A model generated the notes under the pieces. It searched no databases. It was not told the origin of the DNA and worked only from the letters and a program-made list of their open reading frames with translations. Position numbers and translations under genes: made by a program. A stretch of 64,000 bases of DNA from Schizochytrium sp. TIO01 (taxonomy: Eukaryota > Sar > Bigyra > Thraustochytrida > Thraustochytriidae). Each line of letters begins with the position of its first letter. The stretch's first letter is position 1. Below are positions 9,653 through 19,619 of the stretch, piece after piece. Location: NCBI GenBank assembly GCA_004764695.1, contig SMSO01000014.1:385148-449147 (forward strand). The letters are read 5' to 3'.

Positions 9653-11041
9653 CTACAAAGGAGGTGGGGAGAGATAAGCATCTTTAATAAAGCTATTGAC
9701 TCCGCCAGCAATATGCGATACGTTACAAGGAAGAGCGCCTAGATGTTGGCTGAGAAGACGGGCGCCTAATTTCGAATCATTTCCACGTCGACAGAATACG
9801 AGAACATCAAGCACAGCATGCGGTTGTGTCTGGTGAAGAGCCTGTATTTTGGTCTTCACAAGCTGCCTAATTTCTTCTATATGAGACTCGAGGTCATCGA
9901 AAGGGAAAAAGTGGGCTTGCACAATTTGACGAGCCTCATGCATGATCTTGGCTCGCACATCAAGTAACAAGACACGCGATGGGTCCATACACTCTACAGC
10001 GGTCCAACTTACTGTAGGTACCTTGATGTCATATATTTTGTTTGTGGGGATATTGCATGTAGCCATAAGTTTGTGCTCCTCTGCAAAGACAGCAGAATCT
10101 TTTAGCGATTGAATTGTTGGGGTATCGCCACACAGTGCACAGGTCTTTCGACGCTGAGGCGATACCTTGATCCTCCGCATACCAAGAGAACCCACATGAC
10201 CATCAAAAATGTGCACGTAATTGCCAAAATCATTACGATTTTCAGGTGCAGCGGCTAAGTATTGGATTGTCTGTAATGCTTGCATAGATCCCACAATATA
10301 TGGCACAGGGCCCAATACACCATCATCTGCGCACGAAGTTCGGTGCTCTACTGGGGAAGGTTTTGAGAAAACACATCTGTAGCAAGCACCCCCTGGCGCA
10401 AATAGGGCAACTTGACCCTCAACACCTTGCGCTGCTGCTAAGATGAAGGACTTCCCAGCCCATCTACAGGCATCGTTAATCAGGTACTTGGACATGAGAC
10501 TGTCTGTTGCCTCTACGACAAAATCGTATGCCTCCACAAGATTTCGAACATTGTCTACTTCCACAAACTCTGAATGCACATCAACGATGACTTCGGAGTT
10601 AATTTCGCGAATCTTTTGAGCCGCTGACTCGGCCTTAAGAAGGCCGACATCCCGCTCAGAATGTAAAAGCTGTCGGTGCAAGTTGGAGACCTCCACAAAA
10701 TCGCCATCAACGACTCCGATTCTACCGACGCCAGCAGCAGCAAGCAGCGAAATAACAGGGCTCCCAAGACCTCCGGCTCCCACGACCAGGACAGACGAAG
10801 ATGATAATCTTGCCTGACCACTGGCACGTATTTTAGGTAAAATATATTGCCGCTCGAATCGCAAGATAGCTGTGTCCGACAGGCCTGAGGGTGCATCTGT
10901 GCAGATCCAGCCTCGACGGAGACGACCTGGGGAGCAATTTACGCAAGATCTTTTCTTCCTACGCATCAAGACTGCAGCAGCAAGCGCCAAAACTGTAAAC
11001 GAAAACGCAGCAGCACTGTTTGAGGTCACCAGCATCTTCAT
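9653..11041 (-). CDS. MOCS3: Adenylyltransferase and sulfurtransferase MOCS3/UBA4
   Basis: 462 residues from ATG 11041. An E1-like ThiF/MoeB domain (about 60-300) is followed by a rhodanese domain (about 345-458). GAGGLG (88-93) binds ATP. CYRC (220-223) and CALC (301-304) are the zinc-binding pairs. Cys237, in SCADDGVLG, corresponds to the E1 catalytic cysteine. The rhodanese loop CRRGNDSK (Cys417) is the MOCS3-type persulfide site. In the known family this enzyme adenylates and thiocarboxylates URM1 (for tRNA wobble uridine thiolation) and MOCS2A (for molybdopterin). Length is typical. Odd feature: residues 9-26 form a hydrophobic segment followed by RRKKR, which would anchor or target a normally cytosolic protein. 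It is divergent from ATP11, with 414 bp between the starts. Confidence 0.93.
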   Translation of the reverse strand: MKMLVTSNSAAAFSFTVLALAAAVLMRRKKRSCVNCSPGRLRRGWICTDAPSGLSDTAILRFERQYILPKIRASGQARLSSSSVLVVGAGGLGSPVISLLAAAGVGRIGVVDGDFVEVSNLHRQLLHSERDVGLLKAESAAQKIREINSEVIVDVHSEFVEVDNVRNLVEAYDFVVEATDSLMSKYLINDACRWAGKSFILAAAQGVEGQVALFAPGGACYRCVFSKPSPVEHRTSCADDGVLGPVPYIVGSMQALQTIQYLAAAPENRNDFGNYVHIFDGHVGSLGMRRIKVSPQRRKTCALCGDTPTIQSLKDSAVFAEEHKLMATCNIPTNKIYDIKVPTVSWTAVECMDPSRVLLLDVRAKIMHEARQIVQAHFFPFDDLESHIEEIRQLVKTKIQALHQTQPHAVLDVLVFCRRGNDSKLGARLLSQHLGALPCNVSHIAGGVNSFIKDAYLSPPPL

Positions 11042-11455
11042 CAAACGACGAACCAGCCCACTAGCACCACTACCCCAAAAAACTCCACCAAGATTTAGTC
11101 AAACAGGTAACCCAGAGTACCAGAGCAACCCTCGCCAGGCCGAAAGTCCAGGCCACCTGGAGGCGCAGTGGGGTGTTGATTTGCCGCAGCGAGAAGATTG
11201 ATTGAGTTCTTGAACCAAAAACACTCCTAGGAAGGTCATACTACCAAGTACCTGCTCTATAGAATTGCTTTTAAAAAACAAATAGCTTAAATTTTTTTAA
11301 TCAAATAGAACGTTCTTGTACAGGAGAACGACTTGCATTCAAGAAACCTGCACAGAAACAAACTTCAAACAAAGCGGGCTTCGGGAAGTGGTCTCGAAGA
11401 AGACATTGAGGTGCTACGCGAAGGAAATTAGCAACAAAAAAAGGATACAATCGCA
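11042..11455. promoter_or_regulatory. Shared intergenic region between divergent MOCS3 and ATP11
   Basis: 414 bases between two divergent start codons must contain both promoters. An AT-rich stretch (TTTTAAAAAACAAATAGC..TTTTTTTAATC) lies at 11270-11302. No defined element recognised beyond that. Confidence 0.4.
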
Positions 11456-12241
11456 ATGTCGGGACTACTTCAGGCTGGCAGAACGTTTCGTGCGGCGCCA
11501 ATGATGAAGAAGATGATGACATCGAAGGCGACGATGAGCGGGCTTGCACGAGGCAAGAGCTTAGGACTCTTCAGTGGTGCTGCTGCAAACTGCAACGGAC
11601 GCGTGGCGAGACACAGTCTTGGTGCTGCTTATGCGAATGTCACAGGTGTGCGTGCCCTGAGCGGCGGTAAGCACCCCGAAGTAACTATCGGCGACGAAAC
11701 AGACCTGAAGAAAAAACTGCAGCCTCTCGCTCCGCAAGCGCTCGACGACGTCGTCAAGGTTGAGCTCTTCCAGGACAAGGAAGCAGTGGAGGTCTCCACC
11801 ATCTGGAACGCGTACCATGCAGAGAAAAAGTCTGCTGTGGCTTCAACTATGTCCGCATCGGAGTGGCAAACTTTTAGCTCAAGGCTGGACCAGAATCCAA
11901 TGTTTATCTTCCCCGTGAAAAAGGGCGACGGCGCCTTTTTTGTGCTCTTTGCGGAGTGGAAAGAAAACACCATGCTGCTGACGTTTCTTCAAGACTACCA
12001 GAGAAACCCAGCAACTGCCGAGCCGTACTTTTATGTTCGTGCTTACCCCGATTTTGCTCAGGAGAAAGATCTTGTACTACTGAGGGGAGAGTTTTTGCCA
12101 TACCTCACCAAGCCAGAAGCCGAAACACTGCTCAATGATGTGCTCGAGTTTTATCTCAAGGATTCCAAGAAATTTGATCAGGTTAGAATCTTCAATCACC
12201 AGAGTCATATGTTTGACTTTAACGCCGTCTTTGGTCTATAA
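11456..12241 (+). CDS. ATP11: Mitochondrial F1-ATPase assembly chaperone ATP11 (ATPAF1)
   Basis: 261 residues. The first 70 residues are rich in Ala, Arg, Met and Ser and lack acids, as in a mitochondrial targeting peptide. From about 75 the protein matches the ATP11 family: the helical region with TIWNAYHAEK, then NPMFIFPVKKGDGAFFVLFAEW, and the C-terminal LTFLQDYQRNP...DLVLLRGEF...VLEFYLKD. In yeast and human, ATP11 binds free F1 beta subunits in the mitochondrial matrix and hands them over for assembly into the alpha3beta3 hexamer. ATG 11456 sits in the context CGCAATGTC. Its last 23 bases overlap the 3' end of the convergent DENN gene. Confidence 0.93.
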   Translation: MSGLLQAGRTFRAAPMMKKMMTSKATMSGLARGKSLGLFSGAAANCNGRVARHSLGAAYANVTGVRALSGGKHPEVTIGDETDLKKKLQPLAPQALDDVVKVELFQDKEAVEVSTIWNAYHAEKKSAVASTMSASEWQTFSSRLDQNPMFIFPVKKGDGAFFVLFAEWKENTMLLTFLQDYQRNPATAEPYFYVRAYPDFAQEKDLVLLRGEFLPYLTKPEAETLLNDVLEFYLKDSKKFDQVRIFNHQSHMFDFNAVFGL

Positions 12242-15200
12242 TAAGGTTATGTTGCGATGCCGTTCTGCGAATCTCTGAAATCTCTACCTTTGCGAACGGA
12301 ACTTGCACGTTGGCAATTTCCACAAGTGGTTTGACTACATCTCCACGGGCACCTAGTTGAGTCGCCACAAGGTCAGGGAAGTTGCCCTTGGGAATAGTTC
12401 TTGTCGCTCTTGTTGCCTCGAAACTGCGACCAACCGCTCTACTGCTTGCATTCATTGGTTGCTGTTGTTGCTGCTGCTGCTGTTCGTCAGCTAGCAGCTG
12501 GCCAGCGAGAGCTACAAAGTGAGTCTTGCTTATGTGCCCTGTCTTGTCGTCAAGAAGCGGAGTTGGGGCTTTCTTTTTGGGTCTCGTGTACAACCTGTTC
12601 GCCTTGGGCCGGTTTTCTGCTTTAATAACAAACTCATCGAAAAGTCGTAAGTGAATATTATCCTGGCCATTTTGTACCCCCACAGCATCTTGAATGAATC
12701 CCTCAAACAGCTGCGTACCTAAGAAGCGGGTGTAAAAGTCCCGTGAAGAGGTATGTTCCGCGAGGAACGCGTTACGATCAAAAGTCCAATCAATCTCCTG
12801 ACGTTTTCGCACAATATATCTCTTGTAGTTCCGCAACTGACGGACATGAAAGGATAAAAATGCGCCGCGAACTTCTTGACACCACAGATCATATGCCTGT
12901 GTTTGTGCTTGTTTAGGAATCCGGCTTGTGAATGAAGTCTGCGAAGTGCGCGCGTGGACCTCGCGAGCCTCTTTGCTCTTCACGAAGGCTGATGCTTCTC
13001 CAAGACCAGGAGCTGACGTCGGACCCTTAGTACGGGGCATGTTACGCACAAGCTTCGAAAGAGCATCTCGAAGCTTACGAGCACCAATCTTGGGTAATGT
13101 GGGAAGCTCCAGTGGACGGTTATCGGCTTGAAATGGAAGGATTACGAGGTTCCGGTCCAGGTCTATGTACACCACATCCGCAGGCTCAAGAGCAACCGCA
13201 ACAGTTGGCGCATCGAATTGACTCACATCACTCACATCTGAATGCCGTAAATTGGACAATGAATTGCTGCGAGGACGCAATGACGGGAGATTGGAGATAC
13301 GCGAGCTGGTGCTATTCATTTCGAAAATCTCTGAAGGTGCGTTGCGTGATAAGCTAAACTCAGGAGTCTCAGGTACATCGACATTCACGGACCTTGAAGG
13401 AAGAATCATACTCCCCCCAAGGTCAATGCATGATGAATTTACACCCATGAAAAACGGCACAGGGGCGAACAAAAAGTCCATCAGAGCTGCCGGCAAGACA
13501 GGGATATAGATGCATTGCAGATCGAGGGGAAACATAATTGCTCGTATTGCTTCTGCGACAGGCGTTAGCTTGTCTTCGTCCGCGCAGCAAAGTGCAACTT
13601 TTTGTTCGGTCAACAAGCACGCGAAAATTGCCAAAACAGTGCCCACACTGAGGTTTTCAAAAAGTTTGGTCATCGAAACCTCAGATAGTGGTAACTCATT
13701 GCTTGCTGGGCGTCGAATGTAAATGGGCAAGTCGTACATGATAGTCTGAACTTGGTACTCTCCTGGCGGGGGGACTGGTGTTTCACTAATAAAGTTAGCA
13801 ATGTACCTTTCGAGAGGAAGTGGGGTTTCCATTTTTGATAATCGCAAAGTTTGGCGAAGGAATTTCTCAAAAGTGTCGTACATCGGCCATCGTGAAAGAA
13901 CACATAGGCTCGTTGGTGCAAACCAATGTCGACTGCCTACTGTCTTTAATAAATGATCTACAGCTCCATTTTGATTATAGGGTCGAAGTAACTCATATGG
14001 GTCTACTTCTTCGTAAAATGTAAGTACCATGGCATACCTTCGAGTCCCCACGCCATCTGTTAATACTAACGGAGTGACCGTTACCTGTTGCGATTCATCA
14101 TTTTGTTGGGATGAAGAGATACCAGGACGCGTTGTAAGTAAAGTATAACTTTCTTTCCGAAAGCAGAAGCTCACCAAATCCTCTGGCAATGGCGCCTGTT
14201 CGTGGAGGGCACGGAAACCTGCAAGCTGCTCGATTGTAAAGCGCCGGCGAGCCAATTCATCAGGTTCTTCAAGAAGGTCTTCCACAGTTGGAGGCCACAC
14301 ATTACGCACGCGTGGCTGTAATGTTGCGTCAGCTAGCGAACTAAGATCTTTCAGCGTATCCGTATTACGAAATTGATGAGCATCAAGAACGAGGAAGTGG
14401 TCAATAAGGTAGTTCTCCGCGACTGCTGCACGGGCTTCAATATAAACAGATGGTTCACGAACTCGACCGTGCGGGGAGTTATGGTCATCTTCAAACATGA
14501 GGGGACTTGGCGTAGAAAGGCGTCGGATGTGACTTCGGCGGTGACGCCGCCCATGTGCGGAATCTGCAAAACTAGGATATAACAGACTGGCGATGAACAA
14601 ACTCGTTGGCACCTTGCGCGTAGGACGCGAGTCTTCCAATTCAAACTTTTTCAGGGCGTCACCAAGATAGAGACTTTTCGTGAATCCAATAGGATCTTCT
14701 AATGCTACATACACCATAAATGACAAGAACTTTGCCAAGTTAATTGACGAAAATCCCTGTGCCTTTACTTGGCTTCGGAAAAGCTGAATGTAGTATTCAT
14801 TTTTATCCCATGAGAAGATTTTCATGATCATCTGCTCTGCGTGAAAACATGACAAAGTGCCAAGTCCAACAGTTCCATCTTGGCTGGGAAGATTGAGATC
14901 TTTTAAGGTTGTGTCGAATATATCTGTCAACCCAATCCTTGCGTTTTCCATTAAAAGTTTACTCAATTCAACACTTCCCAACGCAAAAACATTATTGATG
15001 TCATCCAAAGAGGATTTTTTCCCTCCTATACTGGTGCTGCTACCGCGTCGAGGGGTCACAGCCTTTGCCACCAACTGTCGAAGAGAAAGGGATGTAATCG
15101 CAGTTAACTGAATGCAATTGGTCCATGTCCATAGAAGAGCTACAGGAAGAAGCCATTCTCGATTGGCGTGAGTGGGTAAAGCTAGCTCAAATCCAAGTCC

Positions 15201-18200
15201 TACAAGCTGCCGACTCCTTGAGAGAGCGTCGTGAATAGGCTTGTCGAGACGCGAAGCTTGCAAGATGCTGCTTGGTTCGACTTGCATATTTGTTTCCATC
15301 ATCGTAGCACGCTCTAATGCTGCCATTGCCAAAGCTTTGACTTGTCCACGCTCGAAGAGCACAAAAGACCAGTTGTTAAGTAATGATACGCGAAAGAATT
15401 TCGAGAAACGAACTTTCTCATAATTACTTGCAGCGCACCCAAAGTAATGATCTGCGGCTAACGCAGAACGAGCAACAGACCTAAAAAAGGATGCGCTATC
15501 CCATGATTCGTTTGTTGCGTATCGGTTTTGAGGACAAACTAGCTGGATACGTAAAACCAACATCCTCAGAGAGCCTTGTAGACGAAGTGCAGAAGCTTGA
15601 TCCAAGGTGAGTTGGTAGGTCGTTGCACTTTCTATATTTGCACCTATGGCAGGAATCAATTGAATAATTTCGCGGTCCTCCAAACTTGGGCGACGGTTAG
15701 ACTGGAAAGCATCATCCTCGTCGGTCTCTGTTTCATTGCGCTCCTCATTTTTCTTGCCATTGTCCTTATTTTTCTGTTCAGGCACTGGATTAGGCAATGA
15801 TAATTTCATTTCATTACGATGCCAACGAAGCACTTCGCCCAGCATGGGCTCAGCATACTCCACACACGCCCTAGCAAAGTCACAAAGCTCCATTAAATTT
15901 GAGTATCCTTGAATTTGATGGTGAGCGTGTGCGGGGGGGCGAACCACGGAAGCTGACCGTATTAGGGCATCCCACGAACAAAATCCCCAGCCATCCGCAA
16001 ATGGCCTGGATTGACCTGCCATCAAAATACCATCTTGGCATCCCGCTTGAAGACGCGATGCTAAACCTGTAATTGCGAGCGCCCATCGCCACTTAGCCTT
16101 TGTTAAATCCTCTGCACTTGCTCGATTGAGCGAGCGTAAAATAGAGCGAAATCTCAATGTTGCAACTTCATACAGCTGTACACATTCAGACATCGATAGT
16201 GCTTTGTCTATATCGGCAAGACCTAGGGTTCCTCGCGTGAGTTGTACACACGCATCGGCACGACGCGTGAACCTTTCTACGGCCTCCAGCATAGAATCCT
16301 CCGCCTGCTGACATGCTTCATTTATATATCTTGTCATATGCCCTGCATGATCTGTTGTTGCAGGTGGTAGCGAACTACTGACTTCACTCGAAGATGATAT
16401 ATTTGATTGGTTCTCAAAGCTAATTGGAGCATTGGCCAAGCTCTGATACTCTAGCGCTTCAGCGAAGGCATTCGCCGCATTTACCTCGTGCTCTTCTCTC
16501 TCACAGTCGCGAATTTCATCTGCAATAAGTCTATAATAATCATCGGGGCACTGATCTGCTTCCCAGAGTGCATTGAATTCCTTGGCGAGTTTCTGAGCGC
16601 ATGCAACAATATCTACCTGCGTCCCGAGCGGTGTGACTGGACCACGCCTCCAATGTCGGTTTTCTAAGCGCTGACACAAAACACGCAGCTTAACAGGTCG
16701 TCCAAAAATATTGAAATGAAGATGTTGAAGCAAACCCTTGATGGGAAGTTCTGGATTGCGTAGCATCACAGAAGCAAACCATCGATCACGCTCTGCTCGA
16801 ACACTTCGATCTTGGACCTTTTGAATTTCTAGAGGAACTGCAAGGATTATAGCCAAGCGAACTATCGCTTGAACGAAAGCTTTCCATCCCATCTTGCCCT
16901 TTCCATCCAACGCCGCGACATCGCCATTCTGGCTATGGTATTCACAGCAAGTCACATATATTTTAGAGGTGAGTCTAGCATCTAGATGGCTCCCCAGAGT
17001 ATATAGCTCAAGATCTTGGGTAAAGAGCTGGAATTGACCCAACGTAATGAAACGATCTTGAGCTTTGCGGACTCTTGCACCAGGATCTCTAACACAATAG
17101 GCATCAAATGCATGTGAAAACACCACACGCAACCTTGCTAGAATACTGTGCAAGCGACAAGACTGCTCCAATTGTAAGAAGAGGGTTTCAGAGGGTGATC
17201 CATCAAAACTACTCGTAGTTTCCCATCGCGCAGAATATGGTGCTACATACTCATTGAGTAATGCTTCGAGCGCTGCTTGCGGAGACCGACATGTATTGCT
17301 ATGTGTGACTTGAGCTAGCCGAACAAGCATTGAGAGAAAACCCTCATATCGTTTATTCTGGACGCTCACGTATATCAGGGTAACTCTTTCTCGAGGAATA
17401 GGAATTCGACACTCGAGGATAAATTGTAGAAATGATTGAAGCGAGATCCCTCCATCTTCGGCTCGCCTTCCACGAAGACTATATTCTGTATAAATACCAC
17501 GCAATGTTTGATGTATAGAATCCCGCAGTGGGATTCCATTAGATCCACCCCCTCCACTTGTGCTGCCTATTGAGTTACGCCTCCAAAGTGCCCGTTCCTG
17601 AGCCTGCAATGTAGAAACCTCCTTGCAACAATCCGCATCAGAGGGATAAAACTCATCTACTCGAGACCAAATAAGATTCTCTGCAGCTTCATCATTTTCC
17701 TTAGGATGCGACTCCCACGGTCGCAGCTTTCCAACCCTCAAAATGACTTGCCGCATTCTGTCACTTGGGCATGCATTTAACCGTGCCAGCACACGATCAT
17801 TTCGGCCCCATTCTGCCATCTGCCCATTTACTAATTTTCCTCGCAATTTGACCTTGGTTGATGCAGGCATGAAGTATCGCATGGCATCCTCGCATAGATC
17901 TGCGAAAATTGTCTTTTCAGATACCCAAAATTCATTTTCTGGTAGCGAAGTTTCTGGGAAATCGTGTTCCAACCTACTTCCTGTGGAGAGGCGCCGTCTT
18001 GACGGAGCTGGAGGCAAGGTTTCATTGTCAAGATGAAAATGTGATCTCCCATCATATGATGTCATGCCGGTAGAGTTTGATCTTGGTCGTCTCGGTAATG
18101 TTGAATTTTTGGGCTCGTCTTCTCTTTGCGTTTGAGGAAGCGGAATGTTTTCAGAAAACACATCACTATCCCTGCGAAATCTGTGCTGATTGCCAAGAAC

Positions 18201-18332
18201 CTGCAATTTATTCGCCTCGTCTGAGTGTGCGAGCCATGCTTTTGGTTCTTGCCACAGGCCTTGAGCCTTAGCTGTAAGCTCTGGTAAGAGGTCTTCCTCA
18301 TCTCTCCACAATGTTACCTTGACTCTGAACAT
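12219..18332 (-). CDS. Large DENN-domain protein (putative Rab GEF)
   Basis: 2,037 residues, one exon. The start chosen is ATG 18332 (MFRVKVTLW); upstream in-frame codons have no ATG. The C-terminal third carries a tripartite DENN module: uDENN from about 1315 (AENYLIDHFLVLDAHQF), core DENN about 1480-1640 (including LFENLSVGTVLAIFACLLTE and the hydrophobic strand IYIPVLPAALMDFLFAPVPF), and dDENN about 1810-1890 (FLSFHVRQLRNYKRYI then FYTRFLGTQLFEGFIQD). DENN modules usually catalyse GDP release from Rab GTPases in membrane traffic. The N-terminal 1,300 residues are helical with Ser-rich linkers and no domain I recognise. There is an 8-Gln run near the C-terminus (12459-12482). The stop lies inside the ATP11 coding sequence. 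The specific Rab cannot be inferred. Confidence 0.88.
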   Translation of the reverse strand: MFRVKVTLWRDEEDLLPELTAKAQGLWQEPKAWLAHSDEANKLQVLGNQHRFRRDSDVFSENIPLPQTQREDEPKNSTLPRRPRSNSTGMTSYDGRSHFHLDNETLPPAPSRRRLSTGSRLEHDFPETSLPENEFWVSEKTIFADLCEDAMRYFMPASTKVKLRGKLVNGQMAEWGRNDRVLARLNACPSDRMRQVILRVGKLRPWESHPKENDEAAENLIWSRVDEFYPSDADCCKEVSTLQAQERALWRRNSIGSTSGGGGSNGIPLRDSIHQTLRGIYTEYSLRGRRAEDGGISLQSFLQFILECRIPIPRERVTLIYVSVQNKRYEGFLSMLVRLAQVTHSNTCRSPQAALEALLNEYVAPYSARWETTSSFDGSPSETLFLQLEQSCRLHSILARLRVVFSHAFDAYCVRDPGARVRKAQDRFITLGQFQLFTQDLELYTLGSHLDARLTSKIYVTCCEYHSQNGDVAALDGKGKMGWKAFVQAIVRLAIILAVPLEIQKVQDRSVRAERDRWFASVMLRNPELPIKGLLQHLHFNIFGRPVKLRVLCQRLENRHWRRGPVTPLGTQVDIVACAQKLAKEFNALWEADQCPDDYYRLIADEIRDCEREEHEVNAANAFAEALEYQSLANAPISFENQSNISSSSEVSSSLPPATTDHAGHMTRYINEACQQAEDSMLEAVERFTRRADACVQLTRGTLGLADIDKALSMSECVQLYEVATLRFRSILRSLNRASAEDLTKAKWRWALAITGLASRLQAGCQDGILMAGQSRPFADGWGFCSWDALIRSASVVRPPAHAHHQIQGYSNLMELCDFARACVEYAEPMLGEVLRWHRNEMKLSLPNPVPEQKNKDNGKKNEERNETETDEDDAFQSNRRPSLEDREIIQLIPAIGANIESATTYQLTLDQASALRLQGSLRMLVLRIQLVCPQNRYATNESWDSASFFRSVARSALAADHYFGCAASNYEKVRFSKFFRVSLLNNWSFVLFERGQVKALAMAALERATMMETNMQVEPSSILQASRLDKPIHDALSRSRQLVGLGFELALPTHANREWLLPVALLWTWTNCIQLTAITSLSLRQLVAKAVTPRRGSSTSIGGKKSSLDDINNVFALGSVELSKLLMENARIGLTDIFDTTLKDLNLPSQDGTVGLGTLSCFHAEQMIMKIFSWDKNEYYIQLFRSQVKAQGFSSINLAKFLSFMVYVALEDPIGFTKSLYLGDALKKFELEDSRPTRKVPTSLFIASLLYPSFADSAHGRRHRRSHIRRLSTPSPLMFEDDHNSPHGRVREPSVYIEARAAVAENYLIDHFLVLDAHQFRNTDTLKDLSSLADATLQPRVRNVWPPTVEDLLEEPDELARRRFTIEQLAGFRALHEQAPLPEDLVSFCFRKESYTLLTTRPGISSSQQNDESQQVTVTPLVLTDGVGTRRYAMVLTFYEEVDPYELLRPYNQNGAVDHLLKTVGSRHWFAPTSLCVLSRWPMYDTFEKFLRQTLRLSKMETPLPLERYIANFISETPVPPPGEYQVQTIMYDLPIYIRRPASNELPLSEVSMTKLFENLSVGTVLAIFACLLTEQKVALCCADEDKLTPVAEAIRAIMFPLDLQCIYIPVLPAALMDFLFAPVPFFMGVNSSCIDLGGSMILPSRSVNVDVPETPEFSLSRNAPSEIFEMNSTSSRISNLPSLRPRSNSLSNLRHSDVSDVSQFDAPTVAVALEPADVVYIDLDRNLVILPFQADNRPLELPTLPKIGARKLRDALSKLVRNMPRTKGPTSAPGLGEASAFVKSKEAREVHARTSQTSFTSRIPKQAQTQAYDLWCQEVRGAFLSFHVRQLRNYKRYIVRKRQEIDWTFDRNAFLAEHTSSRDFYTRFLGTQLFEGFIQDAVGVQNGQDNIHLRLFDEFVIKAENRPKANRLYTRPKKKAPTPLLDDKTGHISKTHFVALAGQLLADEQQQQQQQQPMNASSRAVGRSFEATRATRTIPKGNFPDLVATQLGARGDVVKPLVEIANVQVPFAKVEISEIRRTASQHNLIIDQRRR
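12459..12482 (-). repeat. CAG/CAA tract encoding eight glutamines
   Basis: An interrupted CAG/CAA run inside the DENN protein, after its dDENN part, giving Q8. Confidence 0.9.
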
Positions 18333-19619
18333 CGCAGTTCGAGAATAGTGACAAACGGCCTGACGGGCCACCTTTTCATGCAAATTTTATTGTACAATTT
18401 TGTAAAGCGAACGCCTTTACACAGGTTTGGAGATCTCCTTGCTTGCTGTGATAGGGACTCTGTTCCAGAGCCCAGTCCCAGCTCAATGAAAATTCCTCCT
18501 CACGAGAAAAGTATCGTATTACAGTCTGTCAAGATTACCTCTTGAGTCCCTGACTAAAGTTCGCTCCGCTCCCCCCAGCCCAGCCCAGCCCACGCCAGGG
18601 CTTTCACGAACGAATCAGTAGCGAAAGCGCGAATGAACGCGTCAATGCCAGCCAAGAGAAGGAAAGGTAAAGGAAGAGGAAGAACCTGCGAGCCGTTGAC
18701 AAAAAGTGGTCTATTAGTATTACAACGATGGTACTACCATAACTTTTTCTACATTATATAACAGTCCCTGAATCTTATGGAGCCCACAAATAGCTTGAGC
18801 GCTTCTCATGATCATCATCAAAAGGGCTCCCTCTCCTGGCGTAATGCACAAAGACTCCGGACCCTCAAGTGAGCGTCAGAGCACCATTGCTAATGAAAAT
18901 GAAATGCCACAAGCTTGGGCCTCTTATCACACGTAGCCACAACACAAGCTGTCTTCATTATCACTTTTACTAACGTAGGTATTCCCTTCCTACACCATAA
19001 CTTTGAGCACGCTAGATGTTGGCTACCTTTAGCGTGGATGTCCCATTTAGGGTCTTTGGGCCTCCCGAGGCAAAATGAAGTCAGCCTCAGCTTCTACACA
19101 GTGTTCGATATTCCTTTTGATGTTCCTAATTCTTGAAACACAACACGCTGGAGTACTGCTTTTTAGCTTGCCCTGATGAGTTTTAGAGGCAGGTACCCAC
19201 GTCCGTAGCCTTTGATGATTCTGCAAACTAAAACTGGGGCTCAAATTGCACTCTCAATGCTCCCCAAGACCCAGCTTCTTATCTGTTGTCCCGATGACGG
19301 TGAATAAAATGACACGTCCAATCATAGATTGTAAAGCATGCACACATCGTGTCATGCAGGGGTGAATCCGTCATTGATACGCCCATCGCTTTAGAACTGG
19401 CAAATGGCTGCATTGATTTTGGATGAGTTGACTTTGATGAGGATAACTTTTCCATCTTCGTATAGAAAAAAACAAAAACTTATTCCCTTTGATTTTTAAT
19501 TTAATTTGAAAAAGAAAAAAAAGGAAATCATTCGCCTCTTGGTGATTGCACGAAACCAGAAAGACTTTGAGGAAAGATTGAGGCGCCCGGACGCGCTTCA
19601 ACCCTGCAACCTCGCGCGT
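18333..19619. other. Intergenic between divergent DENN and low-complexity membrane protein genes
   Basis: 1.3 kb holding both promoters. No other supported gene. 18560-18600 is C-rich (CCCCCCAGCCCAGCCCAGCCC). A/T-rich runs lie at 19465-19525 just upstream of the next gene. Confidence 0.5.
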
